DNA of 9,026 nt from Thermodesulfovibrio sp. (GCA_027050975.1 JALUAR010000183.1:2694-11719), one strand, 5' to 3'. Positions 1 through 7,735 are shown, counted from the first letter of the stretch. Translations and numbers: made by a program. The notes: a model not told the origin generated them from the sequence alone.

Positions 1-894
1 ATTACGGAACTGCCAAAATCTGTCCGTGAGCAGCTATCCGAGGTATGCTACATCAGTAACCTTAAGCTACTGGAGCAGCAGCGCAGCAGTGACGGAACCG
101 CTAAGTTCCTCTTTGAGCTTGAGGATTACGAGACCATAGAGAGTGTTCTCATCCCTGACGATGATAGGCTTACCCTTTGTATCTCCTCCCAGGTCGGTTG
201 TGCCATGGGGTGTACCTTCTGCCTGACTGGAAAATTAGGTCTGAGACGGAACCTTAAAGCTTTTGAGATTGTTGATCAGGTGATCTCTGTTCAGCGACTC
301 ATCCAGCCTAAAAGAATTACAAATATTGTTTTTATGGGAATGGGGGAACCCCTTATGAATCTTCCCGAAGTGGCAGAGGCGATACGACGCATTACAGAGC
401 ATCTTCGCATCTCAAAAAGGAAGATAACATTATCCACGGCAGGAGTGGTACCAAATATGAAGAGATTGCCTGAACTTGCATCTTCCGTGAATCTGGCAAT
501 TTCACTTAATGCAACCACCGATAAGGTGAGAAGCTCCATTATGCCGATTAATAAAAGATACCCTCTTCGGATGCTTCTTGATGCCTGCAGGTCCTATCCT
601 TTGGAGCCAAGGAGAAGAATTACCTTCGAGTATGTGCTTCTTAAAGGTATTAATGATACGCCTGATGATGCAAAAAGGCTTGTGGGGCTTTTAAAAGGAA
701 TTCCTTCCAAAATAAATCTTATTCCTTTTAATCCGCATGAAGGTGCTTCCTACCAAAGATCCGAAGAGGAAAGGGTCTTGCGATTTCAGAAGATCCTTCT
801 TTTGAGCGGAATGACAGCCCTTATTAGAAAGAGTAAGGGGGCGGACATATCAGGTGCTTGTGGTCAGCTAATGGGCAAAAGGGTGAAACCCTGA
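1..894 (+). CDS. rlmN: RlmN, dual-specificity 23S rRNA A2503 / tRNA A37 C2-methyltransferase (5'-truncated by window edge)
   Basis: This is a radical-SAM enzyme that methylates C2 of adenosine in 23S rRNA (A2503) and, in many bacteria, of tRNA A37. The reading frame is open from base 1. By comparison with E. coli RlmN about 55 N-terminal residues are missing, so the true start is upstream; the ATG at 205 is internal and lies inside the cluster motif. In window numbering the [4Fe-4S] motif CAMGCTFC supplies C67, C71 and C74. The two catalytic cysteines of the family are also present: C60 in TLCISSQVGC and C287 in the C-terminal GACGQL. Other family hallmarks are QRSSDG, the GMGEPLMN SAM-binding segment, TLSTAGVVP, INKRYP, KINLIPFNP and IRKSKGADI. 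The protein ends about ten residues after C287, so the C-terminus is short but complete. It is cytosolic. The next gene starts 91 bp downstream and I see no strong terminator between them. RlmN identity is near certain; tRNA activity is inferred from the family. Confidence 0.97.
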   Translation: MTELPKSVREQLSEVCYISNLKLLEQQRSSDGTAKFLFELEDYETIESVLIPDDDRLTLCISSQVGCAMGCTFCLTGKLGLRRNLKAFEIVDQVISVQRLIQPKRITNIVFMGMGEPLMNLPEVAEAIRRITEHLRISKRKITLSTAGVVPNMKRLPELASSVNLAISLNATTDKVRSSIMPINKRYPLRMLLDACRSYPLEPRRRITFEYVLLKGINDTPDDAKRLVGLLKGIPSKINLIPFNPHEGASYQRSEEERVLRFQKILLLSGMTALIRKSKGADISGACGQLMGKRVKP

Positions 895-925
895 AGGAAT
901 GTTATCGTTTCCTGTTCTGATAATC

Positions 926-954
926 TATACAATAATCATACAATTTAGTAAAAT
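926..954 (+). promoter_or_regulatory. Candidate sigma-70-type promoter for the galT-like/glgA/kinase run
   Basis: In the 91-bp gap after rlmN, TATACA at 926-931 matches 4 of 6 bases of the -35 consensus. It is followed after exactly 17 bp by TAAAAT at 949-954, which matches 5 of 6 of the -10 consensus. The surrounding DNA is strongly A+T-rich compared with the flanking genes. A start site near 961 would leave a leader of about 25 nt that carries the ribosome-binding site. This is a pattern match only, and read-through from rlmN is also possible. Confidence 0.35.
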
Positions 955-972
955 ATATCTATGCTGATAGAC

Positions 973-980
973 AGAGGAGG
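973..980 (+). promoter_or_regulatory. Strong Shine-Dalgarno site for the GalT-family gene
   Basis: AGAGGAGG lies 5 nt before the ATG at 986. It is a near-perfect anti-16S match and fixes that ATG as the start. It is the strongest ribosome-binding site I see in the window, which fits a gene that heads its transcript. Confidence 0.8.
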
Positions 981-985
981 TCTTT

Positions 986-1984
986 ATGCCAGAACTTAGA
1001 AAGGATCCGATAGTGGGAAGATGGGTGATAATTTCTGTTGAGAGGGGAAAAAGGCCCTCTGATTTTGCCTCTCCATCGCACAAAAGAAGGGTTGCCGGAT
1101 TCTGTCCTTTTTGTCCTGGCAACGAGTATACTACTCCTGAAGAGATAATGTCTTTCAGATCCAGTCCGGGAGACCCTAACTCTTCTGACTGGACATTGCG
1201 AGTTGTGCCAAATAAATTTCCTGCCCTGCAGATACACGGTGAACTTGAGAAGATGGGAGAGGGGATATACGACAGGATGTCAGGTGTGGGTGCTCATGAG
1301 GTTATTATAGAGACGCCCGATCACTTCAGTTCCTTATCAACCATGCCAAGAAAGGGTGTTGAGGATGTGCTTTGGGCATACTATAAAAGAATAAGGGATC
1401 TGAAAAACGATCCAAGGCTTAAATATGTTCTGGTCTTCAAGAACGAAGGTGAAGCAGCAGGTGCATCCCTTGAACATACCCATAGTCAGCTTATCGCCCT
1501 TCCCATTGTTCCGAAACTGGTCAGGGAGGAGCTGGATTCATCAAGAAGATACTATGACATGAAGGAGCGTTGCATATTTTGTGATGTAATACAACAGGAG
1601 CTGGAGGATGGCAAAAGGGTGGTGTGCGAGAATGAGCACTATCTGGCCATAGCTCCCTATGCCCCCAGGGCACCTTTTGAGACATGGATTCTTCCAAAAA
1701 GGCATGAGTCATATTTTCAACCAATTGATGATAGCTTCGGACTTCTGGCGGAGATTCTTCAGAGGATACTCAAGCAGGCAGACAAACTCCTTGATGTACC
1801 ACCATACAATTTCATACTTCATACATCTCCCTTCTCCGACGAGGAGAATGAGTACTATCACTGGCATATAGAATTCATGCCAAAACTGACCAAAATAGCG
1901 GGGTTTGAATGGGGGTCCGGTTTTTATATCAATCCCACACCACCTGAAGTGGCAGCGAGATATATGAGAGAAGTCGAAATATGA
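986..1984 (+). CDS. galT: GalT-family (HIT superfamily) hexose-1-phosphate nucleotidyltransferase; possibly ADP-glucose phosphorylase-like
   Basis: This cytosolic enzyme of 332 aa is of usual GalT length. GalT moves UMP between UDP-glucose and galactose-1-phosphate through a uridylyl-histidine intermediate. The N-terminus (RKDPIVGRWVIIS) and the zinc ligands C40 and C43 in CPFCPGNE are typical. The active-site motif is HTHSQ at 164-168, with H166 as the expected nucleophile, where E. coli GalT has HPHGQ. A second CxxC (C196, C199 in CIFC) with H240 and the C-terminal YYHWHIEFMP (H292, H294) suggests a second zinc site. From memory these features resemble Arabidopsis At5g18200, an ADP-glucose phosphorylase, more than E. 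coli GalT. The next gene, glycogen synthase, uses ADP-glucose and overlaps this one by 4 bp. No galK or galE is in view. Family membership is secure. The substrate (UDP- or ADP-sugar) is not decided by the sequence, and the symbol reflects the family only. Confidence 0.88.
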   Translation: MPELRKDPIVGRWVIISVERGKRPSDFASPSHKRRVAGFCPFCPGNEYTTPEEIMSFRSSPGDPNSSDWTLRVVPNKFPALQIHGELEKMGEGIYDRMSGVGAHEVIIETPDHFSSLSTMPRKGVEDVLWAYYKRIRDLKNDPRLKYVLVFKNEGEAAGASLEHTHSQLIALPIVPKLVREELDSSRRYYDMKERCIFCDVIQQELEDGKRVVCENEHYLAIAPYAPRAPFETWILPKRHESYFQPIDDSFGLLAEILQRILKQADKLLDVPPYNFILHTSPFSDEENEYYHWHIEFMPKLTKIAGFEWGSGFYINPTPPEVAARYMREVEI

Positions 1985-3432
1985 AGGTTCTTATTGTTGC
2001 AACGGAGGCTGTTCCCTATTGCAAGACAGGAGGATTGGCTGATGTGGTGGGAGCCCTTTTCAGGGAGACCACAGAGATGGGGCTTGACGTTGTGTTAATG
2101 CTGCCCTTTTACAAGAAGCTTATAAAAAATGAAGGGATAATAGATACGGGAATTAATTTCGAGGTTAAGATCAATGACAGGAGATTCAAAGCAGGCATCT
2201 ATCGTCACAACAAGACATTTTTTATAGATAATGAACTCCTGTTTGGTCGAGAAGGTATATACGGAGGACGTGAGGGGGACTATCAGGACAACGATATTAG
2301 ATTTGCCTTTTTTTCAAGGGCTGTGCTTATGGCCTGTAAACTTCTTGAGTTCCGTCCTGATGTAATCCATCTGAATGATTGGCAGACTGCGCTGATACCT
2401 CTTTATCTTAAAACCATTCACAAAAATGATGCCTTCTTTCGTACTACATCAATACTGTTTACCATCCATAACCTCGGGTATCAGGGGTTATTCCCCCCGG
2501 AGTCATTAAAAACAATCGGTGTAAGTAAGGAGTTTTTTACACCCGAGGGAATAGAATTCTATGGTAAGGTGAATCTTCTTAAGGCAGGAATCATTTTTTC
2601 GGATATCATAACCACCGTAAGTAAGCATTATGCAGAGGAGATCACTACTGCCGAGTATGGATTTGGTCTTGACGGCCTCCTCCGAAAAAGAAGGGATGCC
2701 CTCTTTGGTGTTTTAAACGGTATAGATTATAACGAATGGTCCCCTGAGAGGGATAAACTGATATATGCTAATTATTCGGCTGATGACCTCAGGGGCAAGG
2801 CCCTGTGTAAATTGGATCTTATAAAAAGGTGTAACCTGAGTTTTAGAAGAGGTGCGCCTATAATAGCCTATGTGGGAAGACTGGCTTTTCAAAAAGGTAT
2901 AGATCTAATTTTGCAGGTACTGGATAGTCTCTTTCAGTATGGTTGTGCAGTTGTACTGCTTGGTGAAGGAGAGTCGGATATAATGGCAGAGTTACAGAAA
3001 AAATCCAGTCAGTGGCCCCAGCAGATGTTCCTGAGCCTTAGATTTGATGATACCCTTGCCCATGCCATTTATGCCGGTGCAGATATGCTGGTTATGCCTT
3101 CCAGGTATGAACCATGCGGCCTGGTGCAGCTTATAGGTCTGCGCTATGGCACCGTGCCGGTGGCAAGGAATACAGGCGGCCTTTCCGACACCATAGAGGA
3201 TTACAACGGCCTTACCGATACTGGCACAGGCTTTCTCTTTGACGAACATAACTACTCAACCTTTCATGAGTCACTAAAGAGGGCTCTTACAGTGTATTGC
3301 ATAAAGAGACGCTGGCACAGGCTTCAAAGGAGAGGGATGAACAAGGATTTTTCATGGCGACAGTCTGCACGACGCTATCTGCAGCTTTATCAGGAGGCAA
3401 TTCTCCGGAGGAAGAATGAACATAAGGGTTAA
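1981..3432 (+). CDS. glgA: Glycogen synthase (ADP-glucose type, GT5)
   Basis: GlgA transfers glucose from ADP-glucose to the non-reducing end of an alpha-1,4-glucan, building glycogen in the cytosol. At 483 aa it is close to the 477 aa of E. coli GlgA, and key residues fall at the same positions. These are K15 in KTGGL (donor phosphate binding), H163 in HNLGYQG, R300 and K305 in GRLAFQKG, and E377 in RYEPCGL. The GT-B fold is complete: the N-terminal Rossmann half with the KTGGLADVVGAL loop, the linker NGIDYNEW at about 246-253, and the C-terminal half ending in the NTGGLSDTI motif. Its ATG overlaps the upstream stop as ATGA, so translation is probably coupled; its own Shine-Dalgarno (GAGAG near 1966) is weak. 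Its 3' end overlaps the kinase start by 17 bp. No glgB or glgC is in the window. The assignment is firm. Confidence 0.96.
   Translation: MKVLIVATEAVPYCKTGGLADVVGALFRETTEMGLDVVLMLPFYKKLIKNEGIIDTGINFEVKINDRRFKAGIYRHNKTFFIDNELLFGREGIYGGREGDYQDNDIRFAFFSRAVLMACKLLEFRPDVIHLNDWQTALIPLYLKTIHKNDAFFRTTSILFTIHNLGYQGLFPPESLKTIGVSKEFFTPEGIEFYGKVNLLKAGIIFSDIITTVSKHYAEEITTAEYGFGLDGLLRKRRDALFGVLNGIDYNEWSPERDKLIYANYSADDLRGKALCKLDLIKRCNLSFRRGAPIIAYVGRLAFQKGIDLILQVLDSLFQYGCAVVLLGEGESDIMAELQKKSSQWPQQMFLSLRFDDTLAHAIYAGADMLVMPSRYEPCGLVQLIGLRYGTVPVARNTGGLSDTIEDYNGLTDTGTGFLFDEHNYSTFHESLKRALTVYCIKRRWHRLQRRGMNKDFSWRQSARRYLQLYQEAILRRKNEHKG
3407..3411 (+). promoter_or_regulatory. Shine-Dalgarno site for the kinase, inside the end of glgA
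   Basis: GGAGG at 3407-3411 lies 4 nt before the ATG at 3416, within the last codons of glgA. It supports this start, which also gives a proper N-terminal membrane anchor (a basic residue, then a long hydrophobic run). It shows that the two genes must share a transcript across the junction. Confidence 0.7.
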
Positions 3433-6400
3433 ACTGTTCATATTCCTCATAGTATTTATCCTGATAGTTGCTCTTTTCGGTGCTGGTAGTATGTATGTGA
3501 TGAGCAGGGTAACGGATAACCTCGAACTCCTTAAGGGTGTATCCGAACGTTACGCTCTTCAGGAGGAACTGAAAAAGGCAATTCTTGTTTATGCAAATAA
3601 TATCAAAGACTGGGTCTTTACAGAGGATAAAAAGTTCCTGAGAAATTACGACAAGGATCTTGCCAGGGTATATAAGGCATTCGGAAATGTTGACCAGTAT
3701 ATTGCTGAGAGGGAAAAACTTAATGAAGTTGGTAAGAAGTTCCAGGCACTGAAATCCACTGCAGAGGACATACTCTCTTATGAAAAACCCAGTGGAAATA
3801 TCGATGTCTTCTATCTCTTAAACGAATTTGATGATCGCGAGGTGGCTGTTCTTTCGGCAATAGAAGAGATGGAGACGGATTCGATAAAAGATGTGGAACG
3901 GATCATGACCGGTTCGGAGCAACTCAAGACAACAATTACAGGTTATGTTTCAATTATTCTTCTCCTTACCCTCTTTTCCGTAATCTTTCTCGTTCTTCTT
4001 ATTACTCGATCAATTGACAGCCCTTTTAAGGCCCTTCTTGATATAACAGAAAAAATAAGCAAGGGCGAAGCCGAGGACATAACAGGTTTTGAGCGCTCGG
4101 ATGAGTTCGGAGTACTTGCAAAACGTTTTTCCGAGGTCCTGAAAAGACTGAAAAAGACAGAGGATGATATCAAAAGAAGACTTCAAGAGCGTGAACTCCT
4201 GTACGAGATTACCCAGATAGCCAGCTCCACATTACAGCTTGAGGACTCTCTCTATATGATTGCTCAGACCCTCTCGGAAAGAATGAGTATAGACTATGTG
4301 GGCATATATCTTCTCAATACAGAGACGCAGAAGTTTCATCTCAGGGCAATCAATAGGGATAACAGGGTCTATGCCACTCAGTTTGTACCGGAAGATGAGA
4401 GATTATGTGTGGGTCTCCTTAAGGAGATGTCGGTTATATTGAAGAAGTTTCCCAAGCCTGAAGAGATACCTTTTCTTACTCGCACTGTAGGCTCTCTCGT
4501 AATAATTCCTATTATCAAGGATGGTCTGTGCGCTGGTTTGCTGGTCTTTGCAACGGAGAAGGAGCGTGAATTTGAGGAGCATGAACTGCATCTTGCCGAT
4601 ATCCTGGCTAACACAATAAGTACCGTAATAAAAAATGTGGAACTATATACCTCTACGATAACACAATTACATAAGATTACCCTTTTTTATCAGCTTTCCA
4701 GCGCGCTGACCACTGTGCTTGATCTTAACGAACTTCTTGACAAGGTTGCCAAAGAGGTAACACATCTTATAAATGCAACAGGCTGTATTATACGTTTAAA
4801 AGAGGATAATGAACTGGTAATCAAGTCTTGCTACGGTGTGCCTGTAGATGCCGTGGAAGAGATGAAATTAAAGGTTGGCGAAGGTGTAGCCGGCAGGGTT
4901 GCACAGACAGGTTCTCCGCTGCTTGTGCAGGATGTCAGAGAGATGCCGGCAGATGTAAGGGTGCCTTACCTGAGGGTAAAGTCTGTTGTGTGTGTGCCCC
5001 TGAAGATAGGCGATGAAGTTATTGGTACGATCGGGCTTTATGATAAGAAGGCTCCCGACGGAGAAATAACGGCATTCAGCCATGATGACCTGATGACAAC
5101 AGAAGGGTTTGCCTCTATTATATCACTGGCCATTGAAAAGGCAAGACTTTTTGAACTTCAGGTACAGAAAGAGCAGGAGGCACTGGAGGCAAAGAAGCGT
5201 CTGGATATAGTCTTTGAGAGCGTTCAAAGCGGCATAGTCTCTCTAGACAGGGAGTACAAAGTGCTTTCCGTGAACAGGTTTGTGGAAGATCTTCTGGGAA
5301 TGGAGGCAAAGGATATAATCGGTTCAAGTGCTCTGGAGCTCTTTCATGCAAAAGGAGGGTTCTGTCCTCACTGTGTTGCCAAACTCACCTTTGAAACCGG
5401 GGATATTAATGTGATTACACAGAACAGGGGAGCCAACTATGCGGAGCTGAGCTCCTATCCTGTAAAGGATGAGGAAGGCAAAGTGGTTGAGGCTGTTGTA
5501 CTTATACAGGATATAACGGACAGAGTCCTCTATCAGGAGGAGATACTTTCGCTTTACAAAGAGGTGGCACAGACCAAGGACTATCTTGAAAGTATAATTG
5601 ACAACTCAGCAGATGCCATTATCACTACAGACCTGGACGGGATAGTTACATCATGGAACAAAGGCGCAGAGAGGATCTACGGCTTTACCGAAGAGGAGGC
5701 TATCGGTAAGTTCCTTCCATTTGTGCCTGATTTTCTTTACGAGACAGAGCGTCAGTACATAGAGCGTATCAAAAAGGGAGAAACTATAAAGGACATAGAG
5801 ACTGTAAGAAAGAGAAAAGACGGTACCATAATTGAGGTTAGTCTGACCCTTTCTCCAATAAAGGATGCCTCCGGAGACATTATAGGCATTAGTGGTATAT
5901 CAAGAGATATCTCGGAGAAGAAGAAGGTTGAGAAGGAGTTGATTAGAAGAAACCAGGAACTGTCCCGTCTGTTCTTTATAAGCTCGGCAATGAGGGGTAC
6001 CCTGGAGTTGGATCGTCTCCTGAGGATGGTTCTTACTGCAGTTACCATGAGTGACGGCCTGGGCTTTAACAGAGCCATACTCTTTCTGGTTGATGAGGAA
6101 AAGAATACCCTTAAGGGTGTGATGGGTGTCGGGCCTGCCTCTCCGGAGGAGGCATGGCAGGTCTGGGAAAAGCTCTCCATTGAGAAAAAGACCCTTTCTG
6201 AGATCTTGAAGGATATTGAAACAGGTCCTTTGAGAAAAGACTCTTTCCTGGATCGTTTGAGTACTGGCATAGAGATAGATCTCAACTCCGAAACTGCTCT
6301 TGCAAAGGCTGTGAAGCAGAAGAAGGGTATGATTGTAACTGATACGAAGTCTGATCCAATGTCTGATCCAATCATAATACAGCAGCTCGGCTCTGAGGCT

Positions 6401-7612
6401 TATGCCATAGTACCTCTGATTGCCAGGGATAAGGTCATAGGTGCCATCTGGGTTGATAACTACTTCAATCGTAAGCCGATTACGGAAGAGGATATGAGGT
6501 TCCTGTCCGGTTTTGCCGATCAGGTGGCCTCTGCAGTAGAGAGTGCACGGCTTTTCGAGAAGGTAAAGCTTGCAGAGGCAGAGCTTGAAAATATATTTCA
6601 GTCCATCTCCGATCTACTTTACATCACTACAGAGGACTATACCATCAGGAACATAAATAAGGCGGTTGTCGAGAAGATAGGCAGACCTGAGAATGAGATA
6701 GTTGGCAAGAAATGTTACGAGATCTTTCACGGAACGGATCACCCATATGAGAAGTGTCCCCATCATAAAACAGTGCAGACACAGAAGGCATATATTGAGG
6801 AGTTTGAAGACCCTTACAGAGGCGGAACCTTTCTTACATCAACATCTCCTCTTTTTGACTCTTCCGGTAATTTTCTGGGTACAGTTCATATTGTGAGGGA
6901 TATTACCGAGCTAAAGAAGCTAAGGGAGAAGCTTGCCATGTCCGAACGTATGGCTGCTCTTGGTGAGGTTGCAGCAAAGGTGGCCCATGAGATACGCAAT
7001 CCCCTTGTATCAATCGGAGGATTTTCAAGAAGACTGGAGAAGAAGCTCGACGGACAGCTTAAAGAGTATGCAACAATAATCACGAAAGAGGTGCACAGGC
7101 TTGAGAATATACTGCGGGAGATACTCAGTTTTGTCAGAGAGGCCCGCCTGAAGAAGGAGTACACCGATGGTGTAAAGATCATTAATGATACCCTTGAACT
7201 TTTTTCACAGGAGACAAAAAAGAAAGGAATAACCGTTGAGACAGATCTGAAAGAGTCCATTCCGCTGAATGTTGATCCTAACAGATTCAAAGAGGCATTG
7301 ATAAATATTGTCAACAATGCCCTTCAGGTGCTGGACAGCGGAGGGAAACTGATGATCAAAACCTACCGTCAGGATGATCAATGTGTTATAGAGGTGCAGG
7401 ACACAGGTCCCGGTATCAGTGAAAAGGACCTCCCCTACATATTCGATCCCTTTTTCACAACAAAGATTGAAGGCACAGGTCTTGGACTGGCCATAACTCA
7501 CAGGATCATAGAGGAACACAATGGAAGAATAGAGGTTGAGAGTCAACCAGGTAAGGGGACCACCTTCAGGATATATCTGCCACTTGCCGAGCCACCAGCA
7601 GATGTTACTTGA
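3416..7612 (+). CDS. Multi-sensor transmembrane hybrid-free histidine kinase (HAMP-GAF-GAF-PAS-PAS-GAF-PAS-HisKA-HATPase)
   Basis: This is an inner-membrane histidine kinase of 1398 aa, unusually long. TM1 is about residues 5-29. A largely helical extracytoplasmic domain (31-174) has a CHASE3/four-helix-bundle look, with a DWVFTEDKKFLRNY segment. TM2 is about 175-198 and HAMP about 199-252 (P203; DEFG at 229-232). Then come GAF1 (258-410), GAF2 (425-580, GEGVAGRVAQTG), PAS1 (595-705), PAS2 (722-838, close to canonical), GAF3 (845-1048), PAS3 (1052-1165), HisKA (about 1172-1242) and HATPase_c (1285-1390). The core is intact: H1191 in AHEIRNP, N-box N1301, G1 box D1329-TGPGI, F-box FDPFFTTK at 1343-1350 and G2 box GTGLGLAI at 1353-1360. 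There is no receiver or Hpt domain. PAS1 (C650, C653) and PAS3 (C1100, C1114, H1116, H1117) carry Cys/His clusters. The ligand is unknown. The 17-bp overlap with glgA suggests coupling to glycogen metabolism, and the response regulator 134 bp downstream is the likely partner. The kinase call is certain; the signal is not inferable. Confidence 0.95.
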   Translation: MNIRVKLFIFLIVFILIVALFGAGSMYVMSRVTDNLELLKGVSERYALQEELKKAILVYANNIKDWVFTEDKKFLRNYDKDLARVYKAFGNVDQYIAEREKLNEVGKKFQALKSTAEDILSYEKPSGNIDVFYLLNEFDDREVAVLSAIEEMETDSIKDVERIMTGSEQLKTTITGYVSIILLLTLFSVIFLVLLITRSIDSPFKALLDITEKISKGEAEDITGFERSDEFGVLAKRFSEVLKRLKKTEDDIKRRLQERELLYEITQIASSTLQLEDSLYMIAQTLSERMSIDYVGIYLLNTETQKFHLRAINRDNRVYATQFVPEDERLCVGLLKEMSVILKKFPKPEEIPFLTRTVGSLVIIPIIKDGLCAGLLVFATEKEREFEEHELHLADILANTISTVIKNVELYTSTITQLHKITLFYQLSSALTTVLDLNELLDKVAKEVTHLINATGCIIRLKEDNELVIKSCYGVPVDAVEEMKLKVGEGVAGRVAQTGSPLLVQDVREMPADVRVPYLRVKSVVCVPLKIGDEVIGTIGLYDKKAPDGEITAFSHDDLMTTEGFASIISLAIEKARLFELQVQKEQEALEAKKRLDIVFESVQSGIVSLDREYKVLSVNRFVEDLLGMEAKDIIGSSALELFHAKGGFCPHCVAKLTFETGDINVITQNRGANYAELSSYPVKDEEGKVVEAVVLIQDITDRVLYQEEILSLYKEVAQTKDYLESIIDNSADAIITTDLDGIVTSWNKGAERIYGFTEEEAIGKFLPFVPDFLYETERQYIERIKKGETIKDIETVRKRKDGTIIEVSLTLSPIKDASGDIIGISGISRDISEKKKVEKELIRRNQELSRLFFISSAMRGTLELDRLLRMVLTAVTMSDGLGFNRAILFLVDEEKNTLKGVMGVGPASPEEAWQVWEKLSIEKKTLSEILKDIETGPLRKDSFLDRLSTGIEIDLNSETALAKAVKQKKGMIVTDTKSDPMSDPIIIQQLGSEAYAIVPLIARDKVIGAIWVDNYFNRKPITEEDMRFLSGFADQVASAVESARLFEKVKLAEAELENIFQSISDLLYITTEDYTIRNINKAVVEKIGRPENEIVGKKCYEIFHGTDHPYEKCPHHKTVQTQKAYIEEFEDPYRGGTFLTSTSPLFDSSGNFLGTVHIVRDITELKKLREKLAMSERMAALGEVAAKVAHEIRNPLVSIGGFSRRLEKKLDGQLKEYATIITKEVHRLENILREILSFVREARLKKEYTDGVKIINDTLELFSQETKKKGITVETDLKESIPLNVDPNRFKEALINIVNNALQVLDSGGKLMIKTYRQDDQCVIEVQDTGPGISEKDLPYIFDPFFTTKIEGTGLGLAITHRIIEEHNGRIEVESQPGKGTTFRIYLPLAEPPADVT
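6349..6372 (+). repeat. Perfect 12-bp tandem duplication inside the kinase's GAF3 domain
   Basis: GTCTGATCCAAT occurs twice back to back at 6349-6360 and 6361-6372 with no mismatch. The unit is four codons long, so the frame is kept, and the protein reads SDPM-SDPI at residues 979-986. Perfect identity at the DNA level suggests a recent replication-slippage duplication. The site falls in a loop of GAF3 just before the QQLGSEAYAIVPL strand. Confidence 0.9.
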
Positions 7613-7642
7613 ATCTGACGGTCAATGATGCATTTCATCAGA

Positions 7643-7672
7643 ATTACTTAGAAGATTGCTTCGAGTTATAAT
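7643..7672 (+). promoter_or_regulatory. Candidate promoter for the response regulator
   Basis: TATAAT at 7667-7672 is a perfect -10 hexamer. The -35 side is weak: ATTACT at 7643-7648 (18-bp spacing) matches 3 of 6, and TTACTT at 7644-7649 (17-bp spacing) matches 2 of 6. If used, it would make a transcript starting near 7680 with a leader of about 65 nt. An activator might be needed given the poor -35. It is a pattern match only. Confidence 0.38.
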
Positions 7673-7735
7673 ATATAGACTGCCTTTTTGTTTCAGGACT
7701 GGTCAATTTATTTGCACAATAACAATGAATTTAAA

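Noticed and set aside
880..913. Possible terminator after rlmN (AGGGT-GAA-ACCCT hairpin overlapping the stop, then AGGAA...TTCCT)
   Set aside because: The stems are only 5 bp and neither is followed by a run of T, so an intrinsic terminator is not supported.
5752..6375. 207-codon open frame on the minus strand inside the kinase gene
   Set aside because: It lies wholly opposite the clear PAS2/GAF3 coding sequence. Its translation is Ser/Phe/Arg-rich low-information sequence with no recognisable motif, as expected of an antisense shadow.
6886..7317. 143-codon open frame on the minus strand opposite the HisKA region
   Set aside because: It is antisense to the conserved H-box region and has a Ser/Phe-rich composition and no family features, so it is a shadow frame.
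7626..7640. Hairpin TGATG/CATCA after the kinase stop as a terminator
   Set aside because: It has a short, A+T-rich 5-bp stem without a T-tract. It is noted only as a weak fold in the gap.
7628..7651. Eight-codon ATG...TAG open frame in the kinase-receiver gap as a leader peptide
   Set aside because: It has no ribosome-binding site, lies upstream of the candidate -10 box and shows no attenuator-like repeats, so it is chance-level.
7699..7716. Sigma-54-like promoter, with GG near 7701 and TTGCA near 7712, ahead of the response regulator
   Set aside because: The distance between the GG and GC dinucleotides is 11 nt, whereas -24/-12 promoters require 10, and the -24 element (TGGTCA) is a poor match to TGGCAC.
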